Of a stretch of 64,000 nucleotides of DNA, positions 24,472 through 38,425 are shown one piece after another. The stretch is from positions 2,854,001-2,918,000 of the forward strand of contig NC_079884.1 of the NCBI RefSeq assembly GCF_029227915.1, written 5' to 3'. The notes beneath the pieces were generated by a model. That model had not been told where the DNA came from. It saw only the letters and a list, made by a program, of their open reading frames with translations, and searched no databases. A program made the translations under genes and the position numbers. Source of the stretch: Hydractinia symbiolongicarpus. Its lineage: Eukaryota > Cnidaria > Hydrozoa > Anthoathecata > Hydractiniidae. How positions within the stretch are numbered: position 1 is the stretch's first letter; the number at the start of each line of letters is the position of its first letter.

Positions 24472-27451
24472 GAGACAGTTTCAAAAGTTACACTTCAATG
24501 ATTTTCTAACGGTGTCAATCCGTTTGAGGTACAACGGTTGCGTCACACATTCGTACCATCATCCACTTAACGATGTTTTTCGGATATTCCTAAGTTGTAT
24601 CGCTTTCAACAGTCAAACGAATGACTGTGGCACTTAATTGAACTTATTTTGGACTTTGACCTTATAAATGTTATAAATGAGTCATTTTGACAACAAGAAA
24701 TAACATTCTTCTTAATTTGACATGATTGCTGGAACTCAGCGATTACACTGGGCGCTGTGGTAACGCTTTATTTAAAAATTATGATAAATAAATCATTTTT
24801 TACTGTGGGACCAATCCTAGCCGTTATCGCGCGCTGAAGAAGTAGAGACAGTTTCAAAAGCTACATTTCATTGATTTTCTAACGGTCTCAATCCGTTTGA
24901 GTTACAACGGTTGCGTCACACATTCGTACCAAAATGTATTTAGTGATTTTTTTCCGATATTACTAAGTTGTATCGCTTTCAACAGTGAAACGATTGACCG
25001 TGGGACCTAATTGAACTGATTTTGGACTTTGACCTTATAAATGTAATAAATAAGTCATTTTGACTACAAGAAATAACATTCTTCTTAATTTGACATGATT
25101 GTGGGAACTCAGCTGCTGCACAGGACCCTGTGGTAGCGATTCATAAAAAATTTAGATGAATAAGTCATTTTTACTGTGGGACCAATCCTAGCCGTTAGCG
25201 CGCGCTGAAGATATAGAGACAGTTTCAAAAACTCCATTTCTTTGACTTTCTAACGGTGTCAATCGGTTTGAGTTACAACGGTTGCGTCACACATTCGTAC
25301 CAACATGTATTTAGTGATTTTTTTCGGATATTCCTAAGTTGTATCGCTTTCAACAGTCAAACGATTGACTGTGGGACTTAATTGAACTGATTTTGGACTT
25401 TGATCTTACAAATGTTATAAATGAGTCATTTTGACAACAAGAAATAACATTCTTCTTAATTTGACATGATTGCTGGAACTCAGCGATTACACTGGGCGCT
25501 GTTGTAACGCTTAATTTAAAAATTAAGATAAATTAGTCATTTTATACTGTGTGACCAATCCTAGCCGTTATCGCGCGCTGAAGAAGTAGAGACAGTTTCA
25601 AAAACTACATTTCATTGATTTTCTAACGGTGTCAATCCGTTTGAGTTACAACGGTTGCGTCACATATTCGTACCAACATGTACTTAGTGATTTTCTTCCG
25701 ATATTACTAACTTGCATCGCTTTTAACGAAGAAACGATTGACTGTGGGACTTAATTGAACTGATTTTGGACTTTGAGCTTATAAATGTTATAAATGAGTC
25801 ATTTTGACTACAAGAAATAACATTCTTCTTAATTTGACATGATTGCTGGAACTCAGCGATTACACTGGGCGCTGTGGTAACGCTTTATTCAAAAATTATG
25901 GTAAATAAATCATTTTTTACTGTGGGACCAATCCTAGCCGTTATCGCGCGCTGAAGAAGTAGAGACAGTCTCAAAAGCTACAATTCATTGATTTTCTAAC
26001 GGTGTCAATCCGTTTGATTTACAACGGTTGCGTCACACATTCGTACCAACATGTATTTAGTGATTTTTTTCCGATATTACTAAGTTGTATCGCTTACAAC
26101 AGTCAAACGATTGACTGTGGGACTTAATTGAACTGATTTTGGACTTTGACTTTATAAATGTGATAAATGAGTCATTTTGACTACAAGAGATAACATTCTT
26201 CTTAATTTGACATGATTGTGGGAACTCAACGGTTGCACAGGACCCTGTGGTAGCGATTCATAAAAAATTTAGATGAATAAGTCATTTTTACTGTGGGACC
26301 AATCCTAGCCGTTAGCGCGCGCTGAAGATATAGAGACAGTTTCAAAAACTCCATTTCATTGACTTTCTAACGGTGTCAATCCGTTTGAGGTACAACGGTT
26401 GCGTCACACATTCGTACCAACATGTATTTGCTGATTTTTTTCGGATATTCCTAAGTTGTATCGCTTACAACAGTCAAACGATTGACTGTGGGACTTAATT
26501 GAACTGATTTTGGACTTTGACCTTATAAATGTTATAAATGAGTCGTTTTGACTACAAGAAATAACATTCTTCTTAATTTGACATGATTGCTGGAACTCAG
26601 CGATTACACTGGGCGCTGTGGTAACGCTTTATATAAAAATTATGATAAATAAGTCATTTTTTACTGTGGGACCAATCCTAGCCGTTATAGCGCGGTGAAA
26701 AAGTAGAGACAGTTTCAAAAGTTACACTTCAATGATTTTCTAACGGTGTCAATCCGTTTGAGTTACAACGGTTGCGTCACACATTCGTACCAACATGTAT
26801 TTAGTGATTTTTTTCCGATATTACTAAGTTGTATCGCTTTTAACAGTGAAACGATTGACTGTGGGACCTAATTGAACTGATTTTGGACTTTGACCTTATA
26901 AATGTGATAAATAAGTCATTTTGACTACAAGAAATAACATTCTACTTAATTTGACATGATTGCTGGAACTCAGCGATTACACTGGGCGCTGTTGTAACCC
27001 TTTATTTAAAAATTAAGATAAATAAGCCATTTTATACTGTGGGACCAATCCTAGCCGTTATCGCGCGGTGAAGAAGTAGAGACAGTTTCAAAAGTTACAC
27101 TTCAATGATTTTCTAACGGTGTCAATCCGTTTGAGTTACAACGGTTGCGTCACACATTCGTACCATCATGCACTTAACGATGTTTTTCGGATATTCCTAA
27201 GTTGTATCGCTTTCAACAGTCAAACAATTGACTGTGGGACTTAATTGAACTGATTTTGGACTTTGACCTTATAAATGTTATAAATGAGTCATTTTGACTA
27301 CAAGAAATAACATTCTTCTTAATTTGACATGATTGCTGGAACTCAGCGATTACACTGGGCGCTGTTGTAACGCTTTATTTAAAAATTAAGATAAATAAGT
27401 CATTTTATACTGTGGGACCAATCCTAGCCGTTATCGCGCGGTGAAGAAGTA
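24472..27451 (+). repeat. Eight-monomer higher-order repeat (2980 bp), copy 1
   Basis: Landmarks are at 24472, 24845, 25216, 25589, 25962, 26333, 26706 and 27079. Seven of the eight have a partner exactly 2980 bp downstream. Copy-specific marks include CATCATCCACTTAACG (24472), CGATTGACCGTGGGACC (24845), CCATTTCTTTGAC (25216) and the CTTGCATCG type (25589). Differences between the copies are scattered single bases, such as ACGGTCTCAAT against AGGGTGTCAAT. Confidence 0.9.
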
Positions 27452-29710
27452 GAGACAGTTTCAAAAGTTACACTTCAATGATTTTCTAATGGTGTCAATC
27501 CGTTTGAGGTACAACGGTTGCGTCACACATTCGTACCATCATCCACTTAACGATGTTTTTCGGATATTCCTAAGTTGTATCGCTTTCAACAGTCAAACGA
27601 ATGACTGTGGCACTTAATTGAACTTATTTTGGACTTTGACCTTATAAATGTTATAAATGAGTCATTTTGACAACAAGAAATAACATTCTTCTTAATTTGA
27701 CATGATTGCTGGAACTCAGCGATTACACTGGGCGCTGTGGTAACGCTTTATTTAAAAATTATGATAAATAAATCATTTTTTACTGTGGGACCAATCCTAG
27801 CCGTTATCGCGCGCTGAAGAAGTAGAGACAGTTTCAAAAGCTACATTTCATTGATTTTCTAAGGGTGTCAATCCGTTTGAGTTACAACGGTTGCGTCACA
27901 CATTCGTACCAAAATGTATTTAGTGATTTTTTTCCGATATTACTAAGTTGTATCGCTTTCAACAGTGAAACGATTGACCGTGGGACCTAATTGAACTGAT
28001 TTTGGACTTTGACCTTATAAATGTAATAAATAAGTCATTTTGACTACAAGAAATAACATTCTTCTTAATTTGACATGATTGTGGGAACTCAGCTGCTGCA
28101 CAGGACCCTGTGGTAGCGATTCATAAAAAATTTAGATGAATAAGTCATTTTTACTGTGGGACCAATCCTAGCCGTTAGCGCGCGCTGAATATATAGAGAC
28201 AGTTTGAAAAACTCCATTTCTTTGACTTTCTAACGGTGTCAATCGGTTTGAGTTACAACGGTTGCGTCACACATTCGTACCAACATGTATTTAGTGATTT
28301 TTTTCGGATATTCCTAAGTTGTATCGCTTTCAACAGTCAAACGATTGACTGTGGGACTTAATTGAACTGATTTTGGACTTTGACCTTACAAATGTTATAA
28401 ATGAGTCATTTTGACTAGAAGAAATAACATTCTTCTTAATTTGACATGATTGCTGGAACTCAGCGATTACACTGGGCGCTGTTGTAACGCTTAATTTAAA
28501 AATTAAGATAAATTAGTCATTTTATACTGTGTGACCAATCCTAGCCGTTATCGCGCGCTGAAGAAGTAGAGACAGTTTCAAAAACTACATTTCATTGATT
28601 TTCTAACGGTGTCAATCCGTTTGAGTTACAACGGTTGCGTCACATATTCGTACCAACATGTACTTAGTGATTTTCTTCCGATATTACTAACTTGCATCGC
28701 TTTTAACGAAGAAACGATTGACTGTGGGACTTAATTGAACTGATTTTGGACTTTGACCTTACAAATGTTATAAATGAGTCATTTTGACTACAAGAAATAA
28801 CATTCTTCTTAATTTGACATGATTGCTGGAACTCAGCGATTACACTGGGCGCTGTGGTAACGCTTTATTTAAAAATTATGGTAAATAAATCATTTTTTAC
28901 TGTGGGACCAATCCTAGCCGTTATCGCGCGCTGAAGAAGTAGAGACAGTCTCAAAAGCTACAATTCATTGATTTTCTAACGGTGTCAATCCGTTTGATTT
29001 ACAACGGTTGCGTCACACATTCGTACCAACATGTATTTAGTGATTTTTTTCCGATATTACTAAGTTGTCGCGCTTACAACAGTCAAACGATTGACTGTGG
29101 GACTTAATTGAACTGATTTTGGACTTTGACTTTATAAATGTGATAAATGAGTCATTTTGACTACAAGAAATAACATTCTTCTTAATTTGACATGATTGTG
29201 GGAACTCAACGGTTGCACAGGACCCTGTGGTAGCGATTCATAAAAAATTTAGATGAATAAGTCATTTTTACTGTGGGACCAATCCTAGCCGTTAGCGCGC
29301 GCTGAAGATATAGAGACAGTTTCAAAAACTCCATTTCATTGACTTTCTAACGGTGTCAATCCGTTTGAGGTACAACGGTTGCGTCACACATTCGTACCAA
29401 CATGTATTTGCTGATTTTTTTCGGATATTCCTAAGTTGTATCGCTTACAACAGTCAAACGATTGACTGTGGGACTTAATTGAACTGATTTTGGACTTTGA
29501 CCTTATATATGTTATAAATGAGTCGTTTTGACTACAAGAAATAACATTCTTCTTAATTTGACATGATTGCTGGAACTCAGCGATTACACTGGGCGCTGTG
29601 GTAACGCTTTATATAAAAATTATGATAAATAAGTCATTTTTTACTGTGGGACCAATCCTAGCCGTTATAGCGCGGTGAAAAAGTAGAGACAGTTTCAAAA
29701 AGTTACACTT
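27452..29710 (+). repeat. Eight-monomer higher-order repeat, copy 2 (incomplete)
   Basis: Landmarks are at 27452, 27825, 28196, 28569, 28942, 29313 and 29686, all 2980 bp after copy 1. Correspondence stops inside the last monomer. There the start (AAAGTTACACTTCA) belongs to this block and the rest (TTGACTTTCTAACGG onward) belongs to the following 10-monomer block. The eighth monomer is absent from this copy. Confidence 0.88.
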
Positions 29711-32700
29711 CATTGACTTTCTAACGGTGTCAATCCGTTTGAGTTACAACGGTTGCGTCACACATTCGTACCAACATGTATTTAGTGATTTTTTTCGGAT
29801 ATTCCTAAGTTGTATCGCTTTCAACAGTCAAACGATTGACTGTGGGACTTAATTGAACTGATTTTGGTCTTTGACCTTACAAATGTGATAAATAAGTCAT
29901 TTTGACTACAAGAAATAACATTCTACTTAATTTGACATGATTGCTGGAACTCAGCGATTACACTGGGCGCTGTTGTAACGCTTTATTTAAAAATTAAGAT
30001 AAATTAGTCATTTTATACTGTGGGACCAATCCTAGCCGTTATCGCGCGCTGAAGAAGTAGAGACAGTTTCAAAAACTACATTTCATTGATTTTCTAACGG
30101 TGTCAATCCGTTTGAGTTACAACGGTTGCGTCACATATTCGTACCAACATGTACTTAGTGATTTTCTTCCGATATTACTAACTTGCATCGCTTTTAACGA
30201 AGAAACGATTGACTGTGAGACTTAATTGAACTGATTTTGGACTTTGACCTTATAAATGTTATAAATGAGTCATTTTGACTACAAGAAATAACATTCTTCT
30301 TAATTTGACATGATTGCTGGAACTCAGCGATTACACTGGGCGCTGTGGTAACGCTTTATTTAAAAATTATGGTAAATAAATCATTTTTTACTGTGGGACC
30401 AATCCTAACCGTTATCGCGCGCTGAAGAAGTAGAGACAGTCTCAAAAGCTACAATTCATTGATTTTCTAACGGTGTCAATCCGTTTGAGTTACAACGGTT
30501 GCGTCACACATTCGTACCAACATGTATTTAGTGATTTTTTTCCGATATTACTAAGTTGTATCGCTTTCAACAGTGAAACGATTGACTGTGGGACCTAATT
30601 GAACTGATTTTGGACTTTGACCTTATAAATGTGATAAATAAGTCATTTTGACTACAAGAAATAACATTCTTCTTAATTTGACATGATTGTGGGAACTCAG
30701 CTGCTGCACAGGACCCTGTGGTAGCGATTCATAAAAAATTTTGATGAATAAGTCATTTTTACTGTGGGACCAATCCTAGCCGTTAGCGCGCGCTGAAGAT
30801 ATAAAGAGAGTTTCAAAAACTCCATTTCATTGACTTTCTAAAGGTGTTAATCGGTTTGAGTTACAACGGTTGCGTCACACATTCGTACCAACATGTATTT
30901 AGTGATTTTTTTCCGATATTCCTAAGTTGTATCGCTTTCAACAGTCAAACGATTGACTGTGGGACTTAGTTGAACTGATTTTGGACTTTGACCTTATAAA
31001 TGTTATAAATGAGTCATTTTGACTACAAGAAATAACATTCTTCTTAATTTGACATGATTGCTGGAACTCAGCGATTACACTGGGCGCTGTTGTAACGCTT
31101 TATTTAAAAATTAAGATAAATAAGTCATTTTATACTGTGGGACCAATCCTAGCCGTTATCGCGCGGTGAAGAAGTAGAGACAGTTTCAAAAGTTACACTT
31201 TAATGATTTTCTAACGGTGTCAATCCGTTTGAGTTACAACGGTTGCGTCACACATTCGTACCATCATCCACTTAACGATGTTTTTCGGATATTCCTAAGT
31301 TGTATCGCTTTCAACAGTCAAACGAATGACTGTGGCACTTAATTGAACTTATTTTGGACTTTGACCTTATAAATGTTATAAATGAGTCATTTTGACAACA
31401 AGAAAAAACATTCTTCTTAATTTGACATGATTGCTGGAACTCAGCGATTACACTGGGCGCTGTGGTAACGCTTTATTTAAAAATTATGATAAATAAATCA
31501 TTTTTTACTGTGGGACCAATCCTAGCCGTTATCGCGCGCTGAAGAAGTAGAGACAGTTTCAAAAGCTACATTTCATTGATTTTCTAACGGTGTCAATCCG
31601 TTTGAGTTACAACGGTTGCGTCACACATTCGTACCAAGATGTATTTAGTGATTTTTTTCCGATATTACTAAGTTGTATCGCTTTCAACAGTGAAACGATT
31701 GACCGTGGGACCTAATTGAACTGATTTTGGACTTTGACCTTATAAATGTAATAAATAAGTCATTTTGACTACAAGAAATAACATTCTTCTTAATTTGACA
31801 TGATTGTGAGAACTCAGCTGCTGCACAGGACCCTGTGGTAGCGATTCATAATAAATTTAGATGAATAAGTCATTTTTACTGTGGGACCAATCCTAGCCGT
31901 TAGCGCGCGCTGAAGATATAGAGACAGTTTCAAAAACTCCATTTCATTGACTTTCTAACGGTGTCAATCGGTTTGAGTTACAACGGTTGCGTCACACATT
32001 CGTACCAACATGTATTTAGTGATTTTTTTCGGATATTCCTAAGTTGTATCGCTTTCAACAGTCAAACGATTGACTGTGGGACTTTATTGAACTGATTTTG
32101 GACTTTGACCTTACAAATGTTATAAATGAGTCATTTTGACTACAAGAAATAACATTCTTCTTAATTTGACATGATTGCTGGAACTCAGCGATTACACTGG
32201 GCGCTGTTGTAACGCTTTATTTAAAAATTAAGATAAATTAGTCATTTTATACTGTGGGACCAATCCTAGCCGTTATCGCGCGCTGAAGAAGTAGAGACAG
32301 TTTCAAAAACTACATTTCATTGATTTTCTAACGGTGTCAATCCGTTTGAGTTACAACGGTTGCGTCACATATTCGTACCAACATGTACTTAGTGATTTTC
32401 TTCCGATATTACTAACTTGCATCGCTTTTAACGAAGAAACGATTGACTGTGGGACTTAATTGAACTGATTTTGGACTTTGAGCTTAAATATGTTATAAAT
32501 GAGTCATTTTGACTACAAGAAATAACATTCTTCTTAATTTGACATGATTGCTGGAACTCAGCGATTACACTGGGCGCTGTTGTAACGCTTTATTTAAAAA
32601 TTAAGATAAATAAGTCATTTTATACTGTGGGACCAATCCTAGCCGTTATCGCGCGGTGAAGAAGTAGAGACAGTTTCAAAAGTTACACTTTAATGATTTT

Positions 32701-33435
32701 CTAACGGTGTCAATCCGTTTGAGTTACAACGGTTGCGTCACACATTCGTACCATCATCCACTTAACGATGTTTTTCGGATATTCCTAAGTTGTATCGCTT
32801 TCAACAGTCAAACGAATGACTGTGGCACTTAATTGAACTTATTTTGGACTTTGACCTTATAAATGTTATAAATGAGTCATTTTGACAACAAGAAATAACA
32901 TTCTTCTTAATTTGACATGATTGCTGGAACTCAGCGATTACACTGGGCGCTGTGGTAACGCTTTATTTAAAAATTATGATAAATAAATCATTTTTTACTG
33001 TGGGACCAATCCTAGCCGTTATCGCGCGCTGAAGAAGTAGAGACAGTTTCAAAAGCTACATTTCATTGATTTTCTAACGGTGTCAATCCGTTTGAGTTAC
33101 AATGGTTGCGTCACACATTCGTACCATCATGCACTTAACGATGTTTTTCGGATATTCCTAAGTTGTATCGCTTTCAACAGTCAAACGAATGACTGTGGGA
33201 CTTAATTGAACTGATTTTGGACTTTGACCTTATAAATGTAATAAATAAGTCATTTTGACTACAAGAATTAACATTCTTCTTAATTTGACATGATTGTGGG
33301 AACTCAGCTGCTGCACAGGACCCTGTGGTAGTGATTCATAAAAAATTTAGATGAATAAGTCATTTTTACTGTGGGACCAATCCTAGCCGTTAGCGCGCGC
33401 TAAAGATATAGAGACAGTTTCAAAAACTCCATTTC
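29711..33435 (+). repeat. Ten-monomer higher-order repeat (3724 bp), copy 1
   Basis: Landmarks within it are at 30060, 30433, 30804, 31177, 31550, 31921, 32294, 32667, 33040 and 33411. Each has a partner 3724 bp downstream. By eye, about one base per monomer or fewer differs: AAGAGAG against AAGACAG at 30804, AAAAAACATT against AAATAACATT near 31405, and TTGAGTTAC against TTGATTTAC near 30487. Inside the unit, monomers 31177-31550 recur at 32667-33040 (offset 1490), so a 4-monomer duplication preceded amplification of the 10-mer. Confidence 0.9.
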
Positions 33436-36400
33436 ATTGACTTTCTAACGGTGTCAATCGGTTTGAGTTACAACGGTTGCGTCACACATTCGTACCAACA
33501 TGTATTTAGTGATTTTTTTCGGATATTCCTAAGTTGTATCGCTTTCAACAGTCAAACGATTGACTGTGGGACTTAATTGAACTGATTTTGGTCTTTGACC
33601 TTACAAATGTTATAAATGAGTCATTTTGACTACAGGAAATAACATTCTTCCTAATTTGACATGATTGCTGGAACTCAGCGATTACACTGGGCGCTGTTGT
33701 AACGCTTTATTTAAAAATTAAGATAAATTAGTCATTTTATACTGTGGGACCAATCCTAGCCGTTATCACGCGCTGAAGAAGTAGAGACAGTTTCAAAAAC
33801 TACATTTCATTGATTTTCTAACGGTGTCAATCCGTTTGAGTTACAACGGTTGCGTCACATATTCGTACCAACATGTACTTAGTGATTTTCTTCCGATATT
33901 ACTAACTTGCATCGCTTTTAACGAAGAAACGATTGACTGTGAGACTTAATTGAACTGATTTTGGACTTTGACCTTATAAATGTTATAAATGAGTCATTTT
34001 GACTACAAGAAATAACATTCTTCTTAATTTGACATGATTGCTGGAACTCAGCGATTACACTGGGCGCTGTGGTAACGCTTTATTTAAAAATTATGGTAAA
34101 TAAATCATTTTTTACTGTGGGACCAATCCTAACCGTTATCGCGCGCTGAAGAAGTAGAGACAGTCTCAAAAGCTACAATTCATTGATTTTCTAACGGTGT
34201 CAATCCGTTTGATTTACAACGGTTGCGTCACACATTCGTACCAACATGTATTTAGTGATTTTTTTCCGATATTACTAAGTTGTATCGCTTTCAACAGTGA
34301 AACGATTGACTGTGGGACCTAATTGAACTGATTTTGGACTTTGACCTTATAAATGTGATAAATAAGTCATTTTGACTACAAGAAATAACATTCTTCTTAA
34401 TTTGACATGATTGTGGGAACTCAGCTGCTGCACAGGACCCTGTGGTAGCGATTCATAAAAAATTTTGATGAATAAGTCATTTTTACTGTGGGACCAATCC
34501 TAGCCGTTAGCGCGCGCTGAAGATATAAAGACAGTTTCAAAAACTCCATTTCATTGACTTTCTAAAGGTGTTAATCGGTTTGAGTTACAACGGTTGCGTC
34601 ACACATTCGTACCAACATGTATTTAGTGATTTTTTTCCGATATTCCTAAGTTGTATCGCTTTCAACAGTCAAACGATTGACTGTGGGACTTAGTTGAACT
34701 GATTTTGGACTTTGACCTTATAAATGTTATAAATGAGTCATTTTGACTACAAGAAATAACATTCTTCTTAATTTGACATGATTGCTGGAACTCAGCGATT
34801 ACACTGGGCGCTGTTGTAACGCTTTATTTAAAAATTAAGATAAATAAGTCATTTTATACTGTGGGACCAATCCTAGCCGTTATCGCGCGGTGAAGAAGTA
34901 GAGACAGTTTCAAAAGTTACACTTTAATGATTTTCTAACGGTGTCAATCCGTTTGAGTTACAACGGTTGCGTCACACATTCGTACCATCATCCACTTAAC
35001 GATGTTTTTCGGATATTCCTAAGTTGTATCGCTTTCAACAGTCAAACGAATGACTGTGGCACTTAATTGAACTTATTTTGGACTTTGACCTTATAAATGT
35101 TATAAATGAGTCATTTTGACAACAAGAAATAACATTCTTCTTAATTTGACATGATTGCTGGAACTCAGCGATTACACTGGGCGCTGTGGTAACGCTTTAT
35201 TTAAAAATTATGATAAATAAATCATTTTTTACTGTGGGACCAATCCTAGCCGTTATCGCGCGCTGAAGAAGTAGAGACAGTTTCAAAAGCTACATTTCAT
35301 TGATTTTCTAACGGTGTCAATCCGTTTGAGTTACAACGGTTGCGTCACACATTCGTACCAAGATGTATTTAGTGATTTTTTTCCGATATTACTAAGTTGT
35401 ATCGCTTTCAACAGTGAAACGATTGACCGTGGGACCTAATTAAACTGATTTTGGACTTTGACCTTATAAATGTAATAAATAAGTCATTTTGACTACAAGA
35501 AATAACATTCTTCTTAATTTGACATGATTGTGAGAACTCAGCTGCTGCACAGGACCCTGTGGTAGCGATTCATAATAAATTTAGATGAATAAGTCATTTT
35601 TACTGTGGGACCAATCCTAGCCGTTAGCGCGCGCTGAAGATATAGAGACAGTTTCAAAAACTCCATTTCATTGACTTTCTAACGGTGTCAATCGGTTTGA
35701 GTTACAACGGTTGCGTCACACATTCGTACCAACATGTATTTAGTGATTTTTTTCGGATATTCCTAAGTTGTATCGCTTTAAACAGTCAAACGATTGACTG
35801 AGGGACTTTATTGAACTGATTTTGGACTTTGACCTTACAAATGTTATAAATGAGTCATTTTGACTACAAGAAATAACATTCTTCTTAATTTGACATGATT
35901 GCTGGAACTCAGCGATTACACTGGGCGCTGTTGTAACGCTTTATTTAAAAATTAAGATAAATTAGTCATTTTATACTGTGGGACCAATCCTAGCCGTTAT
36001 CGCGCGCTGAAGAAGTAGAGACAGTTTCAAAAACTACATTTCATTGATTTTCTAACGGTGTCAATCCGTTTGAGTTACAACGGTTGCGTCACATATTCGT
36101 ACCAACATGTACTTAGTGATTTTCTTCCGATATTACTAACTTGCATCGCTTTTAACGAAGAAACGATTGACTGTGGGACTTAATTGAACTGATTTTGGAC
36201 TTTGAGCTTAAATATGTTATAAATGAGTCATTTTGACTACAAGAAATAACATTCTTCTTAATTTGACATGATTGCTGGAACTCAGCGATTACACTGGGCG
36301 CTGTTGTAACGCTTTATTTAAAAATTAAGATAAATAAGTCATTTTATACTGTGGGACCAATCCTAGCCGTTATCGCGCGGTGAAGAAGTAGAGACAGTTT

Positions 36401-37160
36401 CAAAAGTTACACTTTAATGATTTTCTAACGGTGTCAATCCGTTTGAGTTACAACGGTTGCGTCACACATTCGTACCATCATCCACTTAACGATGTTTTTC
36501 GGATATTCCTAAGTTGTATCGCTTTCAACAGTCAAACGAATGACTGTGGCACTTAATTGAACTTATTTTGGACTTTGACCTTATAAATGTTATAAATGAG
36601 TCATTTTGACAACAAGAAATAACATTCTTCTTAATTTGACATGATTGCTGGAACTCAGCGATTACACTGGGCGCTGTGGTAACGCTTTATTTAAAAATTA
36701 TGATAAATAAATCATTTTTTACTGTGGGACCAATCCTAGCCGTTATCGCGCGCTGAAGAAGTAGAGACAGTTTCAAAAGCTACATTTCATTGATTTTCTA
36801 ACGGTGTCAATCCGTTTGAGTTACAACTGTTGCGTCACACATTCGTACCAAGATGTATTTAGTGATTTTTTTCCGATATTACTAAGTTGTATCGCTTTCA
36901 ACAGTGAAACGATTGACCGTGGGACCTAATTGAACTGATTTTGGACTTTGACCTTATAAATGTGATAAATAAGTCATTTTGACTACAAGAAATAACATTC
37001 TTCTTAATTTGACATGATTGTGAGAACTCAGCTGCTGCACAGGACCCTGTGGTAGCGATTCATAAAAAATTTAGATGAATAAGTCATTTTTACTGTGGGA
37101 CCAATCCTAGCCGTTAGCGCGCGCTGAAGATATAGAGACAGTTTCAAAAACTCCATTTCA
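33436..37160 (+). repeat. Ten-monomer higher-order repeat (3724 bp), copy 2
   Basis: Landmarks are at 33784, 34157, 34528, 34901, 35274, 35645, 36018, 36391, 36764 and 37135. The rare mark CAAACGAATGACTGTGGCAC lies at about 35045 and 36535 here, and at about 31321 and 32811 in copy 1. This keeps both the 3724-bp and the nested 1490-bp offsets. One nested monomer differs between the copies: 33040 carries CATCATGCACTTAACG while its partner 36764 carries CAAGATGTATTTAG. This suggests local conversion after the duplication. Confidence 0.9.
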
Positions 37161-38285
37161 TTGACTTTCTAACGGTGTCAATCGGTTTGAGTTACAACGG
37201 TTGCGTCACACATTCGTACCAACATGTATTTAGTGATTTTTTTCGGATATTCCTAAGTTGTATCGCTTTCAACAGTCAAACGATTGACTGTGGGACTTAA
37301 TTGAACTGATTTTGGACTTTGAGCTTATAAATGTTATAAATGAGTCATTTTGACTACAAGAAATACCATTCTTCTTAATTTGACATGATTGCTGGAACTC
37401 AGCGATTACACTGGGCGCTGTGGTAACGCTTTATTTAAAAATTATGGTAAATAAATCATTTTTTACTGTGGGACCAATCCTAGCCGTTATCGCGCGCTGA
37501 AAAAGTAGAGACAGTCTCAAAAGCTACAATTCATTGATTTTCTAACGGTGTCAATCCGTTTGATTTACAACGGTTGCGTCACACATTCGTACCAACATGT
37601 ATTTAGTGATTTTTTTCCGATATTACTAAGTTTTATCGCTTTCAACAGTGAAACGATTGACTGTGGGACCTACTTGCACTGATTTTGGACTTTGACTTTA
37701 TAAATGTGATAAATGAGTCATTTTGACTACAAGAAAAAACATTCTTCTTAATTTGACATGACTGTGGGAACTCAACGGTTGCACAGAACCCTGTGGTAGC
37801 GATTCATTTAAAAATTTAGATAAATAAGTCATTTTTACTGTGGGACCAATCCTAGCTGTTAGCGCGCGCTGAAGATATAGAGACAGTTTCAAAAACTCCT
37901 TTTCATTGACTTTCTAACGGTGTCAATCCGTTTGAGTTACAACGGTTGCGTCACACATTCGTACCAACATGTATTTAGTGATTTTTTCCCGATATTACTA
38001 AGTTGCATCGCTTTTAACGAAGAAACGATTGACTGTGGGACTTAATTGAACTGATTTTGGACTTTGACCTTATAAATGTTATAAATGAGTCATTTTGACT
38101 ACAAGAAATAACATTCTTCTTAATTTGACATGATTGCTGGAACTCAGCGATTACACTGGGCGCTGTTGTAACGCATTATTTAAAAATTAAGATAAATAAG
38201 TCATTTTATACTGTGGGACCAATCCTAGCCGTTAGCGCGCGCTGAAGATATAGAGACAGTTTCAAAAACTACATTTCATTTACTT

Positions 38286-38425
38286 TCTAACGGTGTCAAT
38301 CGGTTTGAGTTACAACGGTTGCGTCACACATTCGTACCAACATGTATTTAGTGATTCTAACGGTGTCAATTGGTTTGAGTTACAACGGTTGTGTCACACA
38401 TTCGTACCAACATGTATTTAGTGAT
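38286..38425 (+). repeat. 70-bp internal tandem duplication (1 of 3)
   Basis: The segment from TCTAACGGTGTCAAT to TTTAGTGAT is present twice in a row (38286-38355 and 38356-38425), which makes the monomer 38253-38695 443 bp long. The second copy has TTGG and TTGTGTC where the first has TCGG and TTGCGTC. The join (AGTGATTCTAACGG) fits slippage between GATT words near both ends. Confidence 0.9.

Noticed and set aside
22611-37160. CRISPR-like array
   Set aside because: Repeats are about 372 bp and directly adjacent, with no short repeats alternating with unique spacers. This is a tandem satellite.
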